Shown here in pieces: positions 1 through 12,010 of a stretch of 64,000 bases of DNA. Source of the DNA: Favolaschia claudopus (taxonomy: Eukaryota > Basidiomycota > Agaricomycetes > Agaricales > Mycenaceae); contig JAWWNJ010000085.1 in assembly GCA_037176885.1 (NCBI GenBank), positions 930,001 through 994,000 of the forward strand, given 5' to 3'. Both the position numbers and the translations under genes were made by a program. A model generated the notes under the pieces. The model saw nothing but the letters and a program-made list of their open reading frames with translations. It was not told where the DNA came from and ran no database searches. The stretch's first letter is position 1, and each line of letters begins with the position of its first letter.

Positions 1-1821
1 GGTTTGGATGCCCTCATGGGTCTTCAAGTTTCCGGGTGCCATGACAGGGGGTGGACAGATGCGACCACTAAAGAGAGGACAAAACGGCTATCTCTTTCTT
101 GAGCAAGCCGTAAGTAAAGAGATATAGCAACAGCGCGGGTTTACTGTGAATTTGAGCTGGATGATCAATGTTGCTGCTAAGGAAGAGAGGAGGGTAAACA
201 GAAACAAACAATTTGGTTGAACATTTCCTTTTTCGTACAAGTTGCTGTTAGTACGAATCTACGATGCATTTTCTCGGCGTTCTCTTCAATACAAATTGGC
301 AACGACCTCCGACAGCTGGGAATATTCTGAAATTATTCATAATGCATCTCAAGACCAGGGGTCGAAAGTCGACCTTCTCCATTGATTTGAAAATTCGACA
401 CAATTGGAATTACAGTAGAAATTCTCCGGTAGGCCCAAGCAGATCAAGTCCTCCCTCGCGATATTTGGCACACATATCTCGCCAAGATGACTGAACGCGA
501 GAATGTTCGAACTTGAGGCGAAGCGTTAGTATTGTGCTGTTGTGATAAAAATCAAAGGAGACGAGTTTTGATGCTGGATTATTTTATAGGGAAAACACGA
601 TGAAAGCCCTGTTGGTTTTTTTTTGTTCGCTTCGCACCTTTGCCCGCTGTACCGCAAATCCGGAAGTCGAACGGCGCGCATTGAAACGCCTCAGCCCGAG
701 CTGCACGGATTTGGGCGATCATGACCTCAGAAATAAATTGACATGACATTGACGTGATCCGGTTACTTCGATCGTACAGCCACTGTTGTGGTTCTTTGAG
801 TTTTCGGTCCGACGTGGCCGAGAGAGGGTAAATAGGACCTACAACTTTGACTTCGCTACAACTTGAAGTCCACTATGAGTATCCCTGCTCGTTCTCGGTC
901 GAGATCCTGCGGAGAGAATTCGGTGTCATCTATATTCGCTGTCTTTTTTTTTATTTGTTCTTACAGCGTTTTGAACACCAACTCTTATCACTGGCAGCTT
1001 GTCTAGACTCGTGTGGTTGTCTCGACACAACCCCGAGTAGTCCATTATTATTGTTGGTTGGTGGCGGCCATGTTCGTCGACGCAGCGACTCTGGCAAGAC
1101 GACCGGGCCAGCTATTGGCGCATCGACAACCGAGAAATCTGCTTAGCGCCGGCAAGAGCGCCGGTCTGTATCGGCTTCCGACGCGATGCTTGCCTCAGTT
1201 CCGCAATGGTGCCATCCGCCTAAAGTAGTAAGTATTGAAGTAAAATATAGAGTCTGCGAGATATCTCACCAACAGTCCGTCTCATCATGATTTCGTGGAG
1301 CTTGGTTACGGATACACAACCTCGACGCCACGGATTCTAGTGGGCGGTGGACGTAGGTGGACGTTCAGCCACGTCGGGGTAGACGTTTACCTCGGTGCAC
1401 TTACACGAAAAATTGCAATCAAAAAATGCGGACATCTAACCGAGGCGCTCTGCTGCGGGCGGTGTGAGACGGTGACTCAGTTCAATCTCCCTGCGAAGAA
1501 AGCTCTGGAAATTGGAAGGCCTCATTTCTGCAAAGGACTGGATATACGTGTTATTTTAGTGGAATTTTTGAGGCTGGCCTCGCTGAGTACGGAGCAGTGC
1601 AGTGTTTGAGGGAGAGATAGGCTGTGTGAGAGGACAGATCTAGAGTGTTTTGATGAATTGATGATGAGGTTACCAGAACAAATGGCAGCGCGTAGCTGCC
1701 TTACCGGCTTTCCCTTCCACGGCCAAGTCCACACCTTCGTCTGCGGCCTTGCTTGCTTGCCTTTCCTTTTCTTTCTCTTTCTTCTTACCTTCATCTGCTG
1801 GCGACCAACTTCTAGCACATA
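1..1821. other. Left-edge region, no supported gene
   Basis: Only short open frames without recognisable domains occur here, and none joins into a convincing spliced gene. The stretch just before 1822 is pyrimidine-rich around 1740-1800 and is probably the promoter and leader of the next gene. A gene whose body lies to the left of the window could reach in here unseen. Confidence 0.5.
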
Positions 1822-4800
1822 ATGCTTGCTTCCCTCAGAAACTACCGTCCAAATCGTAAAAAAATTACGAGCAAGTCTCCATTTTCTTTCAAGCGCCCAG
1901 ATCCAGCGTCCCCCCATCCATACGCGACTCAGGTTTTCGACATCGGCGAATCTTCATTCGAAGAACCAGCCGACTCGGACGTCGTCTCCAATGCTTCTCG
2001 CGGTGGTTTCGAGCCCGTAGTGGCTGCCGCGCCTCCACAGCTGCCTCCGGTCGAACCGGTCAACTCCCCGAGAGTCGAGATCGACATTGACTTGACCCCC
2101 GCCGACTGGTTTCCTTCTCATTTTCTCAAAACCGATTCCATCGCTGGTCCGAGCAGCTTGACCGGCGCTGCAACAACTATTGCCGAATCCTTCAATGCAG
2201 CCAAGTCTGCTGATACATTTGACTCAGCTGACGCCGCGAGCGAAGAGGAGGAGGAAGACGACGACGAAGAGGATTACTCTGACGCTTCCGAAGATAATTT
2301 GGAGGATTTAGATGTGCGTGTGCTTTCACAACTGTATCAAAGAGCGCAACAGCTTATAACACTACGTAGGCCTCTGACTTTCTAAGCGTACCAGAGAATG
2401 ACGAGACCCCAAATCAATCATCCGTGTGTTGCAGTCCCTGGACTATGATCTCGAATTAACCCGTTTCCTATAGTCCTTCCCTCGCAAAGCCGCTCCATCA
2501 CCCATCAAGATTCCGAACGCGTCTCTCCATGGTCCCCGCGTGCAACTAGTCCGCTCCGCCACCACCCAGTCTCGCCCTGAATCCACATTCTCCTTTGAGG
2601 GTGTTTCCGCCGTGTCAGGGACTACCATCGCCCGCGCACTCATCGGCGATTCATTCATACTGTCCAACGACCGGTCCTCAAAATACCGCAGTGGGGCATC
2701 AGTGTTGACGCGGTCTGATTCAGCCACGCTCCCGCGCGGCGAACACCCCTTCTCCCCCGCCTGGACCATTCGGAAAAGCGGCGCATTCACGCCCGTCGAC
2801 GCGTTGGGCGCCCCGATTCCGCCGGTGCCGCAGATGCCCGAAGGGTTACGGCGTGCGATTGCCGAGTCGCGGGATAGACTGAAGGTTGACGACGCTGTGG
2901 GGAAGAAGAACCGAAGGCGGAGCGGGTCTGATGTGGAGACGCCTGCGACGCCGTTGTCGCGGACGAACAGTGGTTCGGGCATGTCCCGTGCGGGTGAGGA
3001 GGAGGATGCGGAGAAGCAGAAACGCGTGTCGCGTATATCGGAGGCAACGACGCCGGTGTCAGCGGTGTCTGCTACACCTGACCCCAGTGCTCCCGACAGT
3101 GCGGTCAACACCGCTACCGCATCTGACGCGTCCCCCAACACATCTCTCAATTTCCAGGGAGCTGTCTCCCCCGCGTCGTTCCCCACATCCCCCGGGGAAT
3201 CGACAACCTCAGCATCCGACAATCGGTCGTCGCGTGACATTGACAATGTGCTAGATTATTATAATTTTGAGGCTAGCCCTGGATACACTGGTGGAAGTGG
3301 TGGACAGAGCGCCTTTGATCTCCCGAGCCCCGACCCAGTGGATCCCAACCGCTTCCAGCCGGCATTTTCGCCGATCACAGAGGAGACCAGGTCTCAGCTG
3401 TCGCCGAATTCGTTTACCTCAAGAAGGACCAATGGCAAGCTGTCCTTGGCGTCGACGCCTTCGCCTTCGACAGGTGGTGGTGAGCAGCATGTTCAAGGTA
3501 TGCTAGTATGGTATACTGATTTTTTCTCTGCATCAATAGGACGAGTAGAATGGCGGGGAAATGAGATACGGAGTTTACCACCGCACCCTCTCCTTCCCAT
3601 CGGAGATCGTCCACGGTCTAGCTCATCTGTACGTTGTCCGCTTACTACAGATTCAAGAATCTTCTGAATTTCTCGCAAACAGTTATTACCTGCCCCAATC
3701 GTCATCCCGCCTCCTCCTCTACAATCCATCAGCGCCTATCCAGCCTCGCCACTCTCATCCACCGCTGGCGATGATCATCTGGAGCCTCCTTCTCGTGGCC
3801 TGTTCCATAACCGCCAACGCTCCGGCAGCACACCTGCCCCAATCAAAGTCGTGCGCGATTCGCGCGACATAACCGCCTACAACATCACTGTCACCCCGCG
3901 CGTCGGCACGTCTTCCAACGGGTCGTCTCCCGCAACAGCGGAGGACGCACTGGCCCGCCAACAGCAGACATTTCCAGAGACACCCAGCGCGTTCAGTCCG
4001 ACGTTTTCGCCCTCGACGGATGCGAGTGCGGGGGATAGGAATTCGATGGTTCCACCTCCAGTGCCGCCCTCAGCGTCGGGGGTTGTAGGGCCGAGACCGG
4101 GTTATACCAGCCTGGCGCAGCAAATGTTGTTGACGAGGGCAGCAACAACTGTGCGCGGGGCGAGGCATTCGAGGCAGGCGAGTTTGACGCGTGCCAGGAA
4201 CCGTGGGACGGCGATCTTTCCGTCGGCAGAGACTGCAACGTTGTTGAAAGAGGCGATACCGAACTCGCCTGAGGATGACGCAAATGGGAACACGTTGCCG
4301 GCATCCTTGGTTGAGGAAAACGAGGAAGATGAAGAGCGGAAACAGGGAGAGGTGGACGACCAGACGTCGTCGCAGGGACATGCCTTTCCATCCAATGACG
4401 CGGCATCGGAGGCCGATTCGGCGTCAGTATATACACCCTCCATCCAATCGTCTTACCCGTCCCCGCCGCCACCGAATAGGTCCTTCCATAGGCTTTCCAA
4501 GTCGGACGACTCGCATTGGCAGTCAATTGAGGGTCGATCGCAGGACCAGCATGAGAAACCTCACGTGGAGAAACCTTTACCAGCGATGCCTGTGTCACCA
4601 GCTGAGTCCCTTCCCTCTCCAGAGCCCGTTACCGAACTCGCACCATCCCCTGCTGCTCCTACTGCCGTACCAGCGGCGTTGAAGTCGGCATCCTCCTCCT
4701 CCCTTCCTCGGCCGTCGCATCGTCCCTCGCCGTCCGTCTCACCTGCTCCACTCCCTCAACCCCCTTCGCGGCGTTCTTCGTACAAATCCACTCCTTCACC

Positions 4801-6671
4801 CGCACCGCCGTTCGAACGTACAGAAGAAGCCGCCCTATCCTCCTCATCAACCGCCACCCCTGGCATCAATGAGCCTCATGTAGCGGCCTTCGAAACGACC
4901 GCTGAACCAGCAACACCCCCACCTCCGCTCTCGCCCAGGCAAAATCGTCCGCCACTCATGCTCTCGCCTCCTCCACCTCCCGTTGATCATTCACTTGGTT
5001 CGCCGCACATCGTTCCTGTCGTAACCCCCGTCACAAGGGGTGGCGACAGTCCGACGTTCTCGTCGTTTGGCTCGCCCCCGCCATACTACACGGTCATGTA
5101 TGATCGTGACAATGCTCGAGACCAAGAGCGCATGACGCCCAGTACAGGCGGCTCGAACGGATACGCCGATAATTTCTTCCCTTCTACGCCCTCGCTGCCT
5201 TTGCGTGAGCAACGCACGTCGCTGCAGTCCCTCGCTCCCGCCACGCCTGGCCCGAACGGTCGTCGTGCGCGGCCACGACCGCCCCTCCCTGTTGGCCCGC
5301 GACGACCCAGCACGTCGACCGCCGCGCTACCGTCCCAGATGCGGAATCGCAACGGTTCGGTCTCTTCGATAAGCAGCCAGTTGCCTAGCGGTCGGAGGTT
5401 TCCTTCGCCAAGGTTCCAGACTCCGCAGCCGAAATGGCGTGGATACACCATGGATGCAGCGAAATGGACTTTCTCCTCGGCTCAACTTCAGGGGATTGTC
5501 TCTAGGGCAATACGGCAGTCTGCGGAGGCCTCATCAATACGACTGCTGAGGATGGAGACGGTGGATAGGGATATACCGGCGGAGTTACATCGACTCGAGA
5601 TGCAGCGCACTGACGTTAAGACGCGATACAAGATGCTGGCGAAGCGCCGCACGAATCTAACTGCGCAACTGACTGGTTATATTGATGGCACTGAGCCCGA
5701 AGATACAGCTAACATTCTCCGTGCGGTGGAAAATCTGAAGGATATCTCTTCCGAACTGGACCGGCTGGCAGAAGATTTGCATTCCGCAGACGAGCAGATC
5801 GCACAGTTGATGTCTTTGCGGGATGTACATTCGGCTAGCGCACTAGCGATGGCCCTTCGCAAGCTAAATGCTAGCTTCTTGAAACAGATCGCAGAGGCCG
5901 AGTCATTGCGTGAGCAAGTGGAGACTCTGAGGGCCGAGAGAGACGAAGCGTGGTCACAGGCCGTAGATGTTGCCAACGACTTCGATGATCTCAACGAGCG
6001 GATGGAAGTAAATTCGCCAGGACCTAGCGTTTACAGCAAACGTTCCAGTCGCGTGCTTGCATCCAAGAAATCCAGCATTCGGGTCTCGAAGGCTGGGCTT
6101 CGTTCATCCAGTCGACGCTCCTCTGTCAGCAGTATTGGCAATCGAGCTAGTTCTTCCGGACTACCGTCCGCCACATTCGAAGATATTCCTCCGGTACCTC
6201 CAATTCCTCGCCGCAGGCCAGACGATATTAGAACAGATCTCTCAACTCGCGTATCTGCTGTAAGTTTTTCGGAGTCTGACATTATCATTTCTGACGCATA
6301 CACAATAGCTGGCGACAACTCCGACATCGGAATCTCGGGCTTTGGACCAAGCACAAGCCGAGTTGTATAGCATGCTGGGCTTGGCCGTCCCCGAGAGGAA
6401 TTCCCGCCGATCACATTCACTTATCATGAGTGCTGCCAGTGATTCAGAGAATCCAATTCTGTCCTCGCTTGCTCCTCCGGCCGCTAGTTCTCGACCACGT
6501 TCCGATGGCAGCCGCCCTACATCTCTACCCCCAAACACACATCTTTCTGAAGCACTGAGTGCCATGACCGCCGATGTAAGCGACAACCTACAGTTTTTTC
6601 TTACGGGAATCTGACAAACGAACTTCCAGCGGACTGCCATGATGGTGACCCTCGGCATACTTGACGACTAA
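1822..6671 (+). CDS. Large disordered Ser/Pro-rich protein with C-terminal coiled coil
   Basis: I do not recognise a named family. The start at 1822 opens a basic, Ser/Pro-rich N-terminus followed by an acidic E/D run near 2250-2290. An intron runs from 2314 to about 2473, and further introns lie near 3500-3690, 6259-6309 and 6577-6630. The stop is at 6669-6671. Most of the protein is low-complexity Ser/Pro/Thr sequence with proline clusters near 4920-4990 (PPPP stretches), which suggests intrinsic disorder and SH3-type ligands. From about 5440 to 5990 the composition changes to heptad-like helical sequence rich in Leu, Glu, Arg and Ala, a likely coiled coil of about 170 residues. A Ser/Arg-rich tail follows. 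The layout resembles fungal cortical or septation scaffold proteins, but this is inference from composition only. The gene converges with SCC3. Confidence 0.75.
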
Positions 6672-6997
6672 CTTATCCTATGTATCCACTAACTCTCCAG
6701 TCAAAAGGGAATAATCTCGCATCATATACCGCATTGTTTTCACTCATTTACCCCTCATTTGCATATTTTTTCTATTTAACTGCATAAAAGGCGTCGCATT
6801 GGATCGAGCCAGTCTCTGCTATTAGCCAGTGTAGCCCGTACATCGTAATGAAACATACATAAGTACATCGACAGCAGATGCAAAGCGTGAGTGAGTGAAA
6901 TAAACTTTAAGGTATCATGCAGCAATGGGTAAGTTATAAGTACAGAGGAATTCCTCGAACAAAAAAAACAGAAAAAGAGAATGTCCCGTCCGCATGT
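6672..6997. other. Convergent 3' intergenic region
   Basis: This stretch lies between the stop of the coiled-coil gene and the stop of SCC3. It is AT-richer than its flanks and holds poly-T and poly-A runs near 6760 and 6961. It probably contains both 3' UTRs and polyadenylation signals. No gene is seen. Confidence 0.6.
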
Positions 6998-9900
6998 CTA
7001 ATGCCGAGCGCGTTTTCGGCGTATTTGCATATCGCCAGCAGGTGTTGGGGAAGGCGCAGGTAGACTGTGAGCGTCGTCTGCATCATCATCGTCCATTGAC
7101 CGCGACCGTTTCCGAGAGTTTTGGTTGACGGGTGTCGCAAAGGCATCATCCGGGACATTGTCCGGGACGTCCGACAGCTCGCTCTGAGATCTGGGGGTAG
7201 ATGGAACAGATGGAACAGCGTCCGGCTCTGGCTCCGGAGATGGTCGGCTTGGTGCCTTCACTGGGGACTTGGAAGCAGCCTTGCTCTTGTACGTTGCCCT
7301 CACGCGAGGTCGAGCTTTGGGAGTAGTCGGTGGCTCTGGCGAAGAGGGTCCGGCTTGGTCATCATCCTGGACGTTTTCTGGGGTCTTGGCGGGTCGCCGA
7401 GGGCGAGGACGAGGTCGCGGTGCTGGAGGTGGACTGGCTCGATCCTCGACCAATTTCTCCACCTCGCTGAGATCTGTCTCGTCCTCATCTGTTGTGAGGC
7501 CGTCGCCTTTGCTCGCTTTGGGCTTCCGTCCCTTGGTCCCTGCGACTAAGGCTGTTGAGTCGTGGGCTTGAAGATGATAACAAGCCGTCGAGTTACCTTT
7601 GTCCTTGGCCATGATAGCTGCCAGCCGTTTCTCATACGCCCGCTGTGGCTCCCAGACCTTCGAGGTTGCAGATACCTCAACCTTAGCTTGGGCGAGCACT
7701 TGGTCCATATGCGCTTTTCTGTGTAAAGGAAGTCAATCCGAGACCAATTGGAAACAAATGCACAGCAAAACTTACATCTTCATGGCGTCCCGACTCTGAA
7801 TCGAAGCCAACAAAGGCACCAAAACCCGGAAAAACGTGATTGCGACCCGCAACGATTTCTTATTGCTGTTGGTCTCGTAGATGGCGATACGTTTCGCAAT
7901 CCACGACAGCGCATTTGTCTGGATCTGCACAATATATTGCGGGTCAAGTTTCTTCAGGACAGCAAGATGGGCGCCGCGGAGGATAAACGTGGGCAAGAGG
8001 TGTTTGGCGAGCTGAACGGCATTGGTTTCGTCCGTAACGACTCCATCCAAGACCATAGTGAAAGCCTGTAGACGAAGTAAGCATACACACACATCAATCT
8101 GCGAGAGACCACTGACCTCTTGGAGTGCCTGGTTTACAACGACGACGACAAGATCTCCATTGTCCTTGGTCATGCCTTCCTCGCGTAGCATATCAACGAT
8201 GGGCTTGGTGAAATGGTCAAAAGTGGTTCCAAGACGACCGTAATGCGACAGGAGAATGCCTGTGTGTCGAACGTGAAGAGCGCCAGTTTGGATAGCGCGG
8301 ACGAACGTGACTATCAGTTCAATGAAGGCGTATTCCGTGAGCAGAGAGGTATGAGAGTTGGGATCGACTAAAACATTCTTTCAGTTCACATGATCCCCAA
8401 AGGAATATGAGATTGACATACCTTCCTTGACCGACTGCTTCGTTGGTGCGGCAGCCTTACCCTTGCCTTTGTCTTTCCTCTTCTTCCCCTCGGCGCCAGC
8501 ATCACTCCCTTCTTCATCTCCACTGTCATTCTCTTTCTCGTCGTCACCGCCATCATTGGCGTCCTGCTCCGCACCATCAGGCCCCACCAACGTCTCAGCA
8601 TACCGTTCAATCTCCGCCTGCACGTATCCCGCACAGCGAAACTGAACCTCATCGTCCAACGTGACGGCCGCAATCTGATGTGCAGGCCCAAAAACCATAT
8701 GTAAATTCATGAGGCACATAAATGCCTGTTTTTATCGCATCAGTCTCAAATCGACTTTCTTTCAAGAGATTATATTATACTCACAGTGCGCGTCACGGCT
8801 TCAGCGGTGTTTGACTGGGTGCCAACCGCAAACTCGACAAGTTTCTCCAATAAGGAATCGCGCTGTTCCTTGACCTTATCAAGGATCTCGGCTTGCTCTG
8901 GGGCCTCCTCGTTCTCGTCCTCTGGATCGACAATCCGTAATCGAGTTGCTTTCCAGAAAACATGTACTGTCAACAATTGAAGTGACTGGGAAATCATCTG
9001 CCACCAAATGAGTCCCCAGTGCTTTGTGAATTATCCGCACGAGCAACTCACGAATGCCTCCTCCTTATACCCAAGCCGGCCACGATCTGCAAGGGCACTG
9101 ACAATATTCCACGCATTGCTCTGCTTCCCGCCCTCATCCTCCTCCATCCACCCGCTCATATCGCGTGTACTACACAGCTCCGCAAGCCGAGCACACGTCG
9201 CCCCAAGCGCAATCACTTCATCTTCGTCGAACCCAGCCACCTCAATCTCCTCCCTCCCCGCGACCGCGTCCCGCAACGCACTCGACAGCTCATCCTCGAG
9301 CTCCAGCATCTTGAGGTTGTTCTGGTTCGACAGAGACGTCGCCGCAAGCAGATGCTGGAACGCACCAATCGCCGAGCGCAGGACACTGGGTTGAGAGTGT
9401 GACAGAAATTGCTTGATGATGTCGTCCCAGAGATTCGTGTAGTTTGTCATCATGCGCATCTCGAGGTATAGGTCGAGATTCATGAGTGAGGGGAGCGCAA
9501 GAACATTGGCAATACGGTTCTGATCTGTCTGATGCTTCATGAGCAATCGAGGGAGCGCTTTGATGAGGGCGCGAGTGATGTCGTTCGTGACTGTCTCTTC
9601 CTCCCCCTGGGTAAGATAGGTCAAATAAACTGAATTGAAACGAAAATGAACCACGCACCTTCTTCGCAACGGCCTTTGCGTGATGCAAACTGGCAACAAG
9701 CACCTCAATGAGCACCGTTTCTTCTTCCTCTTCCAATCGCCAAGCCTCGTCCACCAAGCCCTCATCGTTCGCCCGCGCCTTGCCATTGGCTTTGCCTTTG
9801 CGAGCCGGCGCCGATGTATCCTCCGCAGACGAGTGGTCGAGCAAGAGGACATCCAGTAGAGTCTCCCAGTCGCTCACAGCCTCCACATGATCCCACAACG

Positions 9901-11588
9901 CCTCCACCACCAGTCCAGCGCGTCCCAAGCGGTCCTCCGGAGAGATGCCCACCAACGCACTGGGTTCTTTCTGTTTGCTTGACCGTGCCTCCCCGCTCTC
10001 AGTCTCGTCTTCTTCTTCGTCTTCCATAGCCTCGTCCAGCCGCGCTCCCCACTGCACCAAGACTGTGCCAAAGGCCTTGACACCCGCCCGCGCGCGCTCC
10101 TCGTCCTTCACCATTCCCGGACGGCCCACGAGCCGCTCTTCGACAGTCTCCCGCCAACATTCGTGTACAAACGGGCCAATTGCGCGCCGCACGCCCTTCT
10201 CGGCATCGAACACGCACAACGCGACCGTCTCTCGCTCGTCTTCTTCCAAGGCGGTGGCAGCCAGCAGCTCGAGCACCCCGAGCGTCGAAACCCGCACCGC
10301 GGCATCCACGTCCTTTGTCGCCATCTCGAGCAGCCGAGTCTTGAAGCGTTCAGTAAATTGAAGGGTACGCGCGGCGTACGTCGACTGCGAGTATACACTG
10401 TCCAGCGCCTTGACGGCTGCGAGCCGCACAGGCGCCGCGGGGTCCGAAAGCACCCACCCAAGGTAGCGCAGATACGCCGCCTCGAGAAAGTGCGCTGGGT
10501 GTTTGGTGAACCAAGTCCCCAACGCGAGGACGCAATCCGCGCGGATGACAGGATCCAAATCGCGATATCGGTGCATGAATACGCCGTCGATAAACTCCTT
10601 GATGAATTCCTTGAGCTTGTCGCGGTGCTCGCGGATTTCGGCCGCCTTGGCGTCGAGATTCTTGTTCCCAGCGGCGGCGGCCTTGCCTGCGCGACGCTTT
10701 TTCTCGCCTTCGCGCTGGCGGGCGCTCAGCTCGGCTTCCTTCTCGACGGCGGCGGCGACGCCACACAAAGCGCTTTCGAGCTCGAGCGCGATGAAGGTCG
10801 CGGTGTGGCGGAAGCTGCGGATCTGGGAGCTGGACATGGCGATGACCCATGCCTGGAGGGTGGGGATGAGGTCGGAGGTGTAGAGGGAGCCGAGGGACGC
10901 GGCGGAGGTGATGAGGCGGTCGAGGAATTCGTGTAGCGACTTGCGGAATTTCTTGAAGGCGGGGAGTTTGGAGGTGAGGGGGTATGCGGCGGTCTGTTCT
11001 TGGTTCTTCAAGTCCTCGGTAAACTTGTCCAGCGCGTCCACGACGCCGTCGTAGTCTACCACCTGGTCTGCGTCAACAGATTCGTTGCAGCCACAGGAAC
11101 GCAAGACAAGGTTGACGATTTCTGCCAAGGCCAGGCCAGGAGATTGGTCTAGGGACTCTAGAAAGTCCTCAGAAGTGGATTGTAGAGCAGCAGCAGGGTT
11201 GAGGATCGCGTCTAGCATCTGAAAATCAATATACATCGCACAAAAACAAACTAATTGCGCACTGAAGAGGGGATTGTCGGCATGGATCTTGGACTCCTTT
11301 GCCACCTGCTGTGGGTCAAACGCGTCCTCATCATCCTTGGTTTTCCGCGTTTTTCGCGGTTTCTTCGCGATTGGAGACTGCTTGGCCTTTCGCCTGGGCT
11401 TTGGGTCGTCGTCGTCGTCTTCCGAGCCAGAATCAGCGCGTTTGCGCTTTCCTTTCGGTGGCGTGTCGTCTGGTACGCTTTAGCGAGAAATTCGCGAAGG
11501 AAATGAATATTAGCAGCTCACCTGGTGATTGGGGTGCCACAGGTTTTCGTTCGCGTAGGGAGCGTCGGGGGGCGGGGGTCGTGCTCAT
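6998..11588 (-). CDS. SCC3: Cohesin subunit SA/Scc3 (STAG family)
   Basis: This is the HEAT-repeat subunit that binds Scc1/Rad21 and DNA in the cohesin ring, needed for sister-chromatid cohesion in the nucleus. The start at 11588 gives MSTTPAPRRSLRERKP. A first intron begins at 11521 and exon 2 starts at 11469. A basic Lys/Arg tract comes next, then the STAG domain around 11250-10700, with motifs such as LVLRSCGCN and the helical region ending in FIKEFIDGVFMHRYRD. The stromalin-conservative domain follows at about 10610-10350 (the CVLALGTWF and YLRYLGW motifs are visible). Later exons near 9650-7750 carry the HEAT-rich C-terminal half. The last exon (about 7710-6998) encodes a disordered Pro/Ser/Asp tail ending in KRARH, which could be a nuclear localisation signal. 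A short intron near 11220-11260 is ambiguous because the frame is also open through it. Confidence 0.9.
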
Positions 11589-12010
11589 CGTGGACGCGAA
11601 AGGAGGATAAATAACACGAGTAAATATTAGGCGGAACAAGCGGTCCGAGCAAGCCGGACTCAGAAAGCAGCTTGATTCGAACGTGATCCGAGCGCATGTA
11701 AATACCAAGATCAATGAATCAACTCACTCCCCCCAATCCTCGTTGCACAGGACAGTCTGTCAGGACTGAATCGGTCGTGTTGCCGCGAAATACTGTGCAT
11801 ATGTGAATTACCAAAGGCAACAAGTCGCGCCAGGCCTTACAACTGTGAAAATCGCGTCTGTTTTTTTCCAAAGCTCTCCAAAGTCTCGTCAAGAACTCTG
11901 AGAGTCTGACAAGGTTCATCTCATCTATCGAGTAAAGTAAAGAAACACCACAAACCCTGTTCATAGAGCCTGAGGCTCCGTTTGATCACGTAGCCTTGGC
12001 CTAATTTCAC
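11589..12010. other. Divergent promoter region
   Basis: About 420 bases separate the SCC3 start from the next plus-strand gene. I see no ORF with domain content and no clear TATA box. It presumably serves both genes. Confidence 0.5.

Noticed and set aside
11218..11270. A short intron inside the STAG domain of SCC3
   Set aside because: Not rejected outright, but no splice pair gave both a normal intron length and the right frame, and the frame is also open without splicing. Left undecided.
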